From: Conchocele bisecta
Taxonomy: Eukaryota; Mollusca; Bivalvia; Lucinida; Thyasiridae
Direction: 5' to 3'
Length of the DNA: 64,000 bases
NCBI GenBank assembly: GCA_029237695.1
Contig: CM055265.1
Location: 216,927,679 to 216,991,678 of the forward strand
Shown in pieces: positions 55,905 to 64,000 of the stretch. The translations under genes were made by a program, and so were the position numbers. Position 1 is the first letter of the stretch. Every line of letters starts with the position of its first letter. The notes beneath the pieces are model-generated. The model did no database searches, had not been told where the DNA came from, and worked only from the letters and a program-made list of their open reading frames with translations.

Positions 55905-56930
55905 AACTTTTGGTTATCAAACACATTAAATTTAAAACATATTTAAATGTAAGTACTTTTCCATCAATAATAAAAAAAAGTCACCCTCCCTACATGAAAG
56001 AATGTAGCTCATCCATATCGCCAATACTAAACATTATTTTCAACAATCTCTCTCTCTTGGAAAAATTCCGTCAGACTGGAAGCATGCAGATGTATGTCCT
56101 GTTTTTAAAAAAGGTGACAAACAGGATGCCATAAACTACAGGCCAATATCACTTACATGCATTTGTTGCAATCTTTTAGAACATATCATCTCTAGTAACA
56201 TAATGACTTATTTAGAAAACAACAAAATTCTCTACGATTTACAACGTGGATTCAGATCATCCCGTTCCTGCGAAACTCAGTTAATTTCATTTCTTCAACA
56301 TTTATCAGAGTCAAACAACCAAGGTACACAAACAGACGTCATCATCATGGATTTTGCTAAAGCATTTGATAAAGTTTCACATCGTCATGCATCTTCTGTA
56401 CACATTGAAATATTATGGTATCACATGTAATGCGCTTCATTGGATTTCGGATTTCCTTAGTGATAGGACTTAGGCAGTTATTCTGGAGGGGGAAACATCA
56501 GACACAGTACCCGTCAAATCCGGAGTACCCCAGGGCACTGTCCTGGGACCTATCCTCTTTCTTATTTACATAAACGATTTTCCAGACTACCTAAAATACA
56601 GTACATTCAGACTTTTTGCGGGCGATAGTGTAATCTACAAAGAAATCCATAATGAAAACGATACCCGAAATCTACAATCTGACCTTGAAGCTGCATGCAG
56701 ATGGGAACAAGATTGGTTGATGCACTTCCATCCTGACAAATGTAAACCCAATTAAATTCACGTACAAATTATACAATCATACTCTCGAAAAGGTTCAACA
56801 CGCAAAATATTTGGGTATCACTCTACAAAATAATTTAAAATGGGACAAACACATCAATTCTATAACCAGTAAAGCAAATAAATCATTATGATTTCTTCGT
56901 AGAAACTTAAAAATAGATTCTTCAGTAGTA
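55905..56930 (+). pseudogene. Jockey/CR1-type LINE reverse-transcriptase fragment, broken
   Basis: In several frames: SPILNIIFNN (about 56015-56045), then NYRPISLTCICCNLLEH, LENNKILYDLQRGFRSSRSC, DVIIMDFAKAFDKVSHRH, GVPQGTVLGPILFLIYINDF, RLFAGDSVIYKEI and HFHPDKC. These are the fingers-palm motifs of non-LTR reverse transcriptases in correct order. The catalytic YADD-type box reads FAGD, so the first aspartate is lost. Frameshifts occur near 56065, 56125, 56390 and 56750, and there is an in-frame stop. Homology ends abruptly at about 56925, where a long palindrome starts. Confidence 0.85.
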
Positions 56931-57030
56931 TATAAGAGTAAAAAAGATACCACCTACTGATGGAAGCCCCCCGCTACGCGCGGTGCCTCCCATCAGTAGG
57001 TGGTATCATGTTTGACTCTTATATACTACT
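56924..57030. repeat. 106-bp palindrome at the edge of the polymerase-bearing segment
   Basis: The left arm AGTAGTATATAAGAGT...GATACCACCTACTGATGG and right arm CCATCAGTAGGTGGTATC...ACTCTTATATACTACT form a stem of about 45 bp with few mismatches. The loop contains its own GC hairpin (CCGCTACGCGCGG). It separates the LINE fragment from the GC-richer polymerase region and could be a terminal structure of that element (inference). Confidence 0.85.
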
Positions 57031-57179
57031 CGGATTTTCCCCCACTGTTCGGCGGGTATGTATGAGAAGAATGGAAAAATATTTTTCAGCAACCACGAGA
57101 CCATATATTTCCTAGAGCGGAAGGATAGGAACACCGTTGGCATGCAGTTGTAAGGATAACAAAATAAAAATAAAAAAGT

Positions 57180-57258
57180 GTTAGGTCCAGCCGAGATTCG
57201 AACTCACAACCAACGTCTCCATAGAGTGGCGCCTTAGCCCACACGAACACGAAGCGAA
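57180..57258 (-). pseudogene. tRNA-like sequence (A-box and B-box present)
   Basis: The minus strand reads GTGTGGGCTAAGGCGCCACT, then a GTGAGTTCGAATCTCGGC T-arm and GGACC. GAGTTCGAATCTC is close to the pol III B box and TGGGCTAAGGC to the A box. No matching 5' acceptor strand was found and the T-stem has a mismatch, so a tRNA-derived repeat or decayed tRNA is more likely than a functional gene. Confidence 0.35.
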
Positions 57259-57266
57259 GATGAAAT

Positions 57267-57462
57267 GCACCCTATTAGATATAAGAAATCCATTGGTTAT
57301 ACTCACTATATATGACAATCTGTCATAAATATCGGCAACTAACACCCTATTAGAGATAAGAAATCCATTGGTTATACTCAGTATATATATGACAATCTGT
57401 CATATATATTGGCAACTTACACCCTATTAGAGACAAGAATTCCCTTGGTTATACTCAGTATA
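57267..57462 (+). repeat. 75-77-bp tandem repeat immediately upstream of the polymerase ATG
   Basis: About 2.5 copies starting at 57268, 57343 and 57420 (CACCCTATTAGAGATAAGAA, ATTGGTTATACTCAGTATAT, ATGACAATCTGTCATATATA). Each full unit has the dyad ATATGACAATCTGTCATAT. The last copy runs straight into the ATG at 57463, so the repeat may act as promoter or 5' leader (inference). Confidence 0.75.
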
Positions 57463-58308
57463 ATGTCTACCATAAAGCAAATGAGAGAGCAAGCTAAGAG
57501 TTGGGAAATTTCCCTAAGAGGTTTGAGATTCAAGAAAGATATAGCAGATAGGATAAGTGACGCGCGAGCCGTCGTCTACGAGGAGAGGCTGCGGCGTGCG
57601 GTTTCGACCGGACGACTGCCTGCCGACCCCGAAAAACGATCCGAGAAATTGGAGAACGAGACGACAGCCAGTCTGCGTGCCACCGCTTACGCGCAGCGTG
57701 TAAAAGAAGATCCCAGCGAGCGCAGAAAACCACTATGCAAAGCGTACTATAATAAGATTTATCAAGGCCTGGTGGAGAGCCCTCCTAAGAGTAGGAGACA
57801 GCTCGCCAGATATTTGGTGGAGGAGGGTCCCAGGATTCTCGCCGAAGAAGCCGAAGTTAGGGAAACTGTTGATAGGGGTAGGAGGAAGATAGTATGGACT
57901 TTCGAGAGGGGGGTAGATGGGGAGATCGCGAATCGCATAATGAATAAAATTCGCCCAGAGATGACCACGGCGTGTTATCTGAGGTATTCGTGTTCTTATC
58001 ATATTAGGAACATCGAGACCGACGAAACGATGATCTATCACAAACAATCAAAGGGCAGTCCGTGGATAAACGAGATCGCCAAAGCCGAGAGTTGGATATC
58101 CGATAGAGAGAAAGGTCGAATGGACATCGACAAAGTTGATAGACCAAACACAAAATGGACCTTCGTTCGTTGGATATCGGTAGAGGTGAAGATGATCATC
58201 GATGCGCAACAACTTCTCATGGGAGCGGGAAAACAACCCGATTGGTTAAGACAGAAAAAGGGAAGTGCATTCCGTCGACACGTACGACGATTACTTGTGT
58301 CTGTTTAG
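57463..58308 (+). pseudogene. Polinton-like type B DNA polymerase, N-terminal extension (frameshifted from the rest)
   Basis: An open frame of 281 codons from ATG (MSTIKQMREQAKSW). It is Lys/Arg/Glu-rich and soluble, without membrane segments. The end (VEVKMIIDAQQLLMGAGKQP then DWLRQKKG) corresponds to the stretch that, in related invertebrate proteins, leads directly into the CLFRCIA segment found in the next frame at 58300. So this and 58268-59883 are one gene split by a single frameshift at about 58262-58270. The frame is clean and GC-richer than the flanks. The N-terminal function is unknown. It is a gene of a Polinton/Maverick- or adintovirus-related element; the true start could be this ATG. 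Confidence 0.65.
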
Positions 58309-59883
58309 GTGCATAGCCATCCATCGTGGAGGGAGAACCGACCGCTGTTGTGAGAAGGCACGAGCTCTGGCTCGCGAATACCTCGGTCACGATAACGGAC
58401 CGGGTTGTAAGGGAATCCCCCTGGACTCTCTTAGGAAGGTCGAAGAGCATTTCAAGCTGGGCATTCGCGTTTACGAGCCCACCACCGACGGAGTGTGGTA
58501 CCTAATGAAGTCTCCGGCAAATTACGACGCGGTTGGAGAGAAGACAATGACGATAGGAATGTTTGGAGGTCACTCGTTCCTCATAACGAACCTCCGCAAG
58601 ATGACGAACGAGTACGGGTGCTCCGGATGTCAACAACGGTTCACAAAGTCGTGCAACATGCACAAGCACGCGACCACCTGCATGGGTGGGAAGACCGTGG
58701 TGACATGTCCAGGTAAGAGGATAGAGAGACCGCAGTCGGCATACGAGAAGGCGTTCTATCCTAATGGGTCAGCGAGTGCGGTGTCGATTCAATGGTTGAG
58801 CAGAGAAGAGGAGAGGGTGGGAAAGCACATACATCACGCGAGATGCGGTCACGGCGGGGAGAGGTGGGTGGCCGGCGATCCGGTCGACGGCTACTGTCAC
58901 GAAATCAAGACCGTGTTTGAGTTTCACGGATGTTACTGGCACGGGTGTCCGACGCATTGCAGGAGAGGTAACGCGAGATCACTATACAGGAGGACGAAAC
59001 TCCAAGACGCCAAGATAAGGAAGGCGGGTTACGAGCTGGTGGTGATGTGGCATTGCGAGTGGTTGAATGAGGTGAATACCCACTATCCACAATCGCCGCG
59101 CGAGGAGGAGACGACTCTGTATCCTCACCAGATAGTCTACGACTTCGAGGCGTATCTCGACAAGTCGAAAACCACTCGACCCACCAAAGACCTGACCTTC
59201 GAGGTAGAGCACGTCCCTATACCGGTGTCGTTGGGGGATACGATGAACGAGGGGATCACACACATCTGCGAACGAGATCCCGACCCTCTGGTCGAGAAGT
59301 TCGTGACCGAGCTGCAGAGGAGAGGCAATGCAATCAGGGAGGGGGTTAGGAAGAAGTATCTGCCGGCCGACATAGAGATGCTGTCAAAACCTCAGCGAGA
59401 GAAGATCGTCTCATGGATCGACCAAGTCCCCGTGGTGGGGTTCAACTGCAGCAGGTACGACCTGAATCTCATCAAGCGGTACCTTGTTGAGAAGTTGGCG
59501 GCCACCGTGAATAAGGTGATGGTCGGAAAGAGAGCCAGCACGACGATGATTCTGTTTACCCCGGAGTTTAGATTTCTCGACATCATCCAGTATCTAGGAC
59601 CCGGTACCACGTATGACCGGTGGGTTAAGGCGTACGACTGTAAAACGGTAAAGTCTCACTTCCCGTATGAGTGGTTCGATAGCGCGGACAAGCTCGACCA
59701 TCCGGGATTGCCCGACTATCCTGAGTGGTACTCGAAGTTGAAGGGTGAGTTCCTACTGTCGTTGACAGAGTGGAAAGAGCGTAAGAAGGTATTCCGAGAA
59801 AAGGGGATGAAGACGTTCAAGGAATGGTTGCGACACTACAACGACCTGGAGGCTCTGACTAAAATGACGGAGTTCTACAGGGG
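58268..59883 (+). pseudogene. Polinton-like DNA polymerase B, nuclease-like and exonuclease part
   Basis: Continuous frame with, in order: DYLCLFRCIAIHRGG (about 58292), a C2H2-like finger CSGCQQRFTKSCNMHKHATTC-type segment (about 58618-58680, first residues CSGCQQRF), a HIHHARCGHGGERW segment, FEFHGCYWHGCPTHC (about 58917-58962, a cysteine-rich nuclease-like module typical of these polymerases), Exo I VYDFEAYLD (59138-59163), Exo II VVGFNCSRYDLNL (59431-59470) and an Exo III-like HYNDLEALTKM (59835-59868). These are the 3'-5' proofreading motifs of protein-primed family B polymerases that replicate linear element DNA. Homology stops at 59883, where a TG...CA insertion begins; the frame then runs 20 foreign codons to a stop at 59944. 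Confidence 0.8.
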
Positions 59884-62360
59884 TGTCAAGGTCATTACCA
59901 AAGTCAGGAATGATCTAGACAAATTGTCTCCCCTATTATCATAAGAACCAAGTATACTTCAATTGTTATGACGTTATGGCCAATATAGCTTGATCTGACG
60001 AACGAAAAGTGGTACAATGCAGTTGAAGTGTAAGGGATAGGCTAGCGTAGATAAGTACAAGTAGTCACTTAATCACTTATAATGTACACTATATTACATG
60101 GGGAACACACAGGAATACATGATACATTGATATGCGAACATCACTGTACTGTGCATGATACTATTCAATTACAAGGTTGTAAGCCAATCGACTGTTATAC
60201 TTTAACGCAACTTAAAAGCTATAGACGAATACACTCGGTATGTGGTATCTCAATGGTCCTGTAGTGGACAATACTATGAATGCACAAGTACTTTGATGAT
60301 CGCTAATCAAAGTGAAATAACATACAAGTACAACATGGCAGAACGAACATTGGAGGACAAATGACAATCATCTGAGCTACCCCAGTGCTGGCGTATCTCA
60401 ATAGATAGTGGTAACCTCTGAGTATCAATGTCCCAAGGTCTGCCTCACCCGCAGTATGAGGTCTAGTCACCAATATGGCTATTATCCGACTTTAAGTGGA
60501 TTAATCCATAAACAATATATGTAGTCTTACTACAATCCCTTAGCCATGATATGCCATGATAGGAGTATTACCATACACTATCAAAGTATACATGTGTATT
60601 GCCTATGCAATATATTTCCAAAGTATGAATGTCAAAGTCAAAGCCGGATGTGGTTACATCACATGATAGTCAATAACGATAATGTTCCGGAAGCTGTAAA
60701 GTTCCTATGGTATCACTCGACTGTAGTAACCCGGATGTGGTGGACCGGATGTAAAGTAACCATAGTGAATCAATGGGTTGTAATACCGGAAGTGGTAGAC
60801 CGGATGTAAAGTTCCGATATAATACAAATGGCGATTATCACGTTGGCTAAGACGCCGGGAAAAGTTTCACATGGGTGACATTCAACTCGGTGGTAGTATA
60901 ATGATATGATATGTATGTATGGCGTTTCACTTCACTAATCTATGGCTGTGACTGTCTGCTGAACACGATGTAGCTATCACAGACTGCTCTATACAGGCCT
61001 GTACCCGGAGCTGCTACACACACTGCGCCAGACAGACGTACGGACACTCGGACGACCCGGTACTCTGACTGATGGGGTCTGCCCTCCCTCAACGAGTGGA
61101 CCAAAAACGTCCAATGTGCCTCGCTGGAGCGATCTCAAGAGGCTACAAAAATGAAATGAGTCTCCAATTACTGGACGAATACGCACAGACAGACAGACAG
61201 GATGCACAACGGACTAAAACGGGAATCGAACAACGGCAAATCACAGCTGAAATAAAATGTTGTAGGTACATACCAAAATCCCCCGTGTCACTGGTGAATA
61301 CAGTACTATCCTTCTGTTACCAGAAAATATGTGTCCCACCAACACATAGCGTGACATCGCTTATATACGCACCAGTGAAACCATGCACGGAATAATGAAT
61401 ATGCCTACCCCTCGTTCGACATCTCACATAAATATTACAAAACCATGGCTTTTGCCATTTCACCCGTGGGTTATATTTGGCATAAATATATGTTTCCACG
61501 CCATAAATTCAACCAAACTAGTGTACAACCCTCGCGGAATAAATACCATCCAACATGGTATATCCCACACTACCATAAATCTGTACACTATAGACCCAGA
61601 TCTCATAATGCGAAATCTACTCGACTGGTCTCGACATGCGAAGGTCGCTTTTTGGCCCCGCCAAACCCTCCATATCGGTCCTACGGGCTGTACACTCAAA
61701 TGAGAGTGTAGCACATACTAAACTCAAATATCGTGGCAATTTACGGAAATATCACGACACAAAGCATCACCAGTATGGGATCTGATATATTCGTGTTGGC
61801 CAGTACCAGGCTATGCTGAAACACTAATCCGTAGCATACATAACAGGACAGACCATGGTGGTGGTCTGCGCTATATACTGGCTTCCCCTACAGAAGGTCC
61901 CTTATCTGGTGAACAACTGACCACGCGGACAAACTCGGCCGGCGACGGATAGTGGACATCCGTAATACTAAAAGGTCTTTTCCCTAGCGAAACCAGCACA
62001 CGCAGTCAACGAGTTCTCTACCACACACATGCATTAGTCTTGGTGGCAAATATGGCGTGACATCAGTAAAACAATTGGCTCATAAAATGGACGTGTATTT
62101 AAATCCGCAAAAAGGACACGCATAAACGTATTTTCACCAATACAACATAAGCCCCCTTATTACACGCACATTGTACATGGCAAATGTACATGCTAAATCT
62201 CAGGTATGTAAAAATCACAGGTGTGTGAAATCACAGGTATGTGGAATCACAGGTATGTGAAATCAATAGTACGCACAACAATACAACACAGTACCACACA
62301 TCACAAATATACAATTATACGGAAATTCGGAATGTACAAGAATGCACATGTCACGCGACA
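59884..62360. mobile_element. 2477-bp TG...CA insertion with 5-bp duplication, probable solo LTR
   Basis: It begins TGTCAAGGTCATTACC and ends CATGTCACGCGACA. AGGGG occurs on both sides (59879-59883 and 62361-62365). Ignoring the insertion and one AGGGG, the polymerase frame continues, which fixes both borders. TG...CA ends and 5-bp duplications are the LTR-retrotransposon hallmark. No gag/pol motifs and no internal copy of the termini were seen, so a long solo LTR is the best reading. Inside are three direct TATGT(G)AAATCACAGG units at 62200-62260 and PuPy-rich CAGACAGACAGACAGGATGC near 61190. Open frames here lack recognisable domains. Confidence 0.7.
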
Positions 62361-63890
62361 AGGGGAAGAGGTGTGGATATACTGAAGGATGCCGTGTCTC
62401 TGCCCGGTGTTTCCCTTCAGTACCTACTTCGTGGGACGATCGATGGGAAGGCGGACACACCCGAGTTATGGTCGCCGAAGTCTGAAACTTACGAGATGAT
62501 GAAGCAGGGATTGGTCGGTGGTCCGTCCATAGTATTCTCCAGATACGCCGAGGCTGGAAGGTCAACGATCAGGGGTCAGGTGGAGGAGTCGGGAGGAGAA
62601 GATGTGCAAGGCGGCGCTGGGGTACGATGCCAATGCTCTGTACCTATCTACTCTGTCGAAGGACATGCCGTGCGGTGAGGAGCAGATATGGACGTGTGAC
62701 GACCCGGAAAGACAGGCGTATATAGACCGTTTCGTGAGGAAGGTCAGGAGTGAGGAGTGGTTCGGATTTGCGGAGTTGGATATAGAGGTCCCGGAAACGT
62801 TGAGAGAAAAGTTCTCTGAAATGTCTCCGCTGTTCGTTAATCGAGAAGTCGATGAGACCGAGGTTTACGCAGCACATGAAGGACTACCTGGCCAGGACCG
62901 GGAGGACTAGGGTCGAAGGGCAGAGAAAAGCTCGTTGGGGCCTATCTACCAAGAATATGATCATATACTTCCCCGCTGCTAAAGTGGTATCTGGAGCACG
63001 GTCTGGTCGTCAAGGCGGTGCATAGGGTGATAGACTACACGCCCGGCTTAAAACCGTTTCAATGGTTCGTGGAAGAGGTCACTGCCGCCAGACGGAACGG
63101 GGGACGTCGACAAGAGCAAGGCGGTGTTGGCGGAGATATTCAAACTGGTTGGCAACGCGTGTTGTGGCAAGCTGATAGAGGCCCAAGAGAGAAACATGAA
63201 AACCACATATACGAAGGATGAGAAGACTGTCGACCGGGCACTGAGGTCGGCGTGGTTCGAAGACCTGGAGGAGATTGGGGAGGCTTACGAGATATCGAGC
63301 AGGAAGACTCGAGTGGTGATCAACAGACCGTTTCAGTGTGGAATAGCGGTCTACCAGTTGGCCAAGCTCCGGATGCTGGAGTTCTACTACGACTTCTTGG
63401 ACAAGTACGTGGATCGCGGAGATTTCGAACTTAATACAGATGGACACTGACAGCATGTACTTCGCGCTGTCGGAGAAGACGCTGACGAAGGTGGTGAGAA
63501 AGAAGATGAAGAGAAAGTTCAATAACGAGAAGGCCGAGTGGTTGGCGTGGATAAATGGAGCAACAGAACTCCGGGACTGTTCAAGCTGGAATTCGAAGGG
63601 GATAGAGCCATCGCTCTGTGCAACTAAGAAGTGTTACTACGTGAGCGGTGAAGGAAAACTCTAAGCATTCGGCGGCCAAGGGGAATGTCGAAGAGATCTA
63701 ACGATCTGACTTGGGGAAGGATACAAGAGTGCTCTCGAAGGGGGTAAGGATATGGCGGAGAATAGGGGATTCCGAATAGTTAACGGGTGAAGAAGACGTA
63801 CAAGCAGGAGAAGTTGGGGTTGTCGGCGTACTACGACGAAGGAGGAAGTGATGCAAGACGGGGTACACACCGAGCCTATAGGATAGGTAA
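62361..63890 (+). pseudogene. Polinton-like DNA polymerase B, palm/thumb part, multiply frameshifted
   Basis: It resumes directly after the insertion with VDILKDAVSLPGVSLQYLLR (62373). Motif A is GYDANALYLS (about 62620-62650), then a region around FAELDIEVPE and LVVKAVHRVIDY. Motif B is FKLVGNACCGKLIE (about 63140-63180), followed by FQCGIAVYQLAKLRMLEFYY. Motif C is MDTDSMYFAL with the catalytic DTD (63440-63470), and the C-terminal KLGLSAYYD block is at about 63812-63838. The pieces lie in at least four frames (shifts near 62600, 62870, 62960-63020, 63100, 63435 and 63550-63670). Catalytic residues survive, but the gene as assembled cannot give one product. No other Polinton genes (integrase, ATPase, protease, capsid) are visible before the window ends. 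Confidence 0.8.
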
Positions 63891-64000
63891 AACAAAAAAA
63901 GGACTCTAAAAAGGGGAAGAATACTAAAGACTCTGACGATCCGGGGTAGCTGGGTGTCAGAAGGTACCATAAGAAGTTCTTCGCGAACAAACCCGCGAGA
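63891..64000. other. Unassigned sequence after the polymerase
   Basis: Lys-rich reading (KDSKKGKNTKDSDD type, one frame) suggests the start of another gene of the element or the polymerase tail, but it is interrupted and cut by the window edge. Confidence 0.25.

Noticed and set aside
57530..59610. Minus-strand frames of 60-104 codons under the polymerase
   Set aside because: Shadow frames opposite a GC-rich coding region; no motifs.
61072..61711. Open frames of 60-107 codons inside the TG...CA insertion
   Set aside because: No retroviral or other domain recognised; frames overlap on both strands and are likely chance openings in a long terminal repeat.

Overview
This window is from an animal nuclear genome, most likely a mollusc and probably a bivalve. 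The evidence is spliced exons with GT/AG borders, AT-rich sequence saturated with short foldback transposons, long tandem arrays built on TGACCTTGACCTT, LINE reverse-transcriptase remnants and a Polinton-type DNA polymerase. The species cannot be named from sequence alone. Only one cellular protein-coding gene is well supported.

That gene is a five-exon minus-strand gene (coding span 20424 down to 7917). Every splice junction was traced base by base and all four introns are phase 1. The exons join into an uninterrupted 211-residue secreted protein: signal peptide, basic linker, three small cysteine modules (one per exon) and a Lys/Arg/Gly-rich tail. It looks like a pleiotrophin/midkine-type heparin-binding growth factor with an extra module. 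Its introns and upstream flank are packed with mobile DNA.

By region: 1-0.9 kb is a 63-bp minisatellite. 0.9-7.9 kb is a TE mosaic including a three-level nest (5.27-7.52 kb). 7.9-20.4 kb is the growth-factor-like gene, whose introns hold foldback elements, a rolling-circle-like element with a 137-bp core array (12.67-14.59 kb) and others. 20.6-28.6 kb is a series of Helitron-like tandem-array elements. 28.6-35.5 kb is scattered MITEs. 35.59-39.43 kb is a transposon with about 140-bp terminal inverted repeats around a decayed gene encoding a HEEADTR / GCDTTS / CXC-domain protein. 39.7-48.2 kb is more MITEs plus 23-bp and 47/64-bp arrays. 48.5-49.9 kb is a LINE remnant split by a MITE. 50.2-52.9 kb is a TTAA-flanked element inflated by about 140 copies of a 17-bp satellite. 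53-55.9 kb is foldback elements. 55.9-56.9 kb is a second LINE fragment. 57-64 kb is a GC-richer, virus-like or Polinton-like segment whose protein-primed type B DNA polymerase gene is frameshifted and split by a 2477-bp TG...CA insertion with a 5-bp target duplication.

The most notable observations are: (i) the long-TIR transposon carrying the CXC/PIN-like protein; (ii) precise empty-site reconstructions that show the insertion mechanism of several elements; (iii) dense TCAAGGTCA (NR5A/ERR-type) motif arrays in and around the growth-factor-like gene; (iv) the Polinton-like polymerase bounded by a 106-bp palindrome. All functional names are from reading the sequence and recalled family features; no database search was possible.
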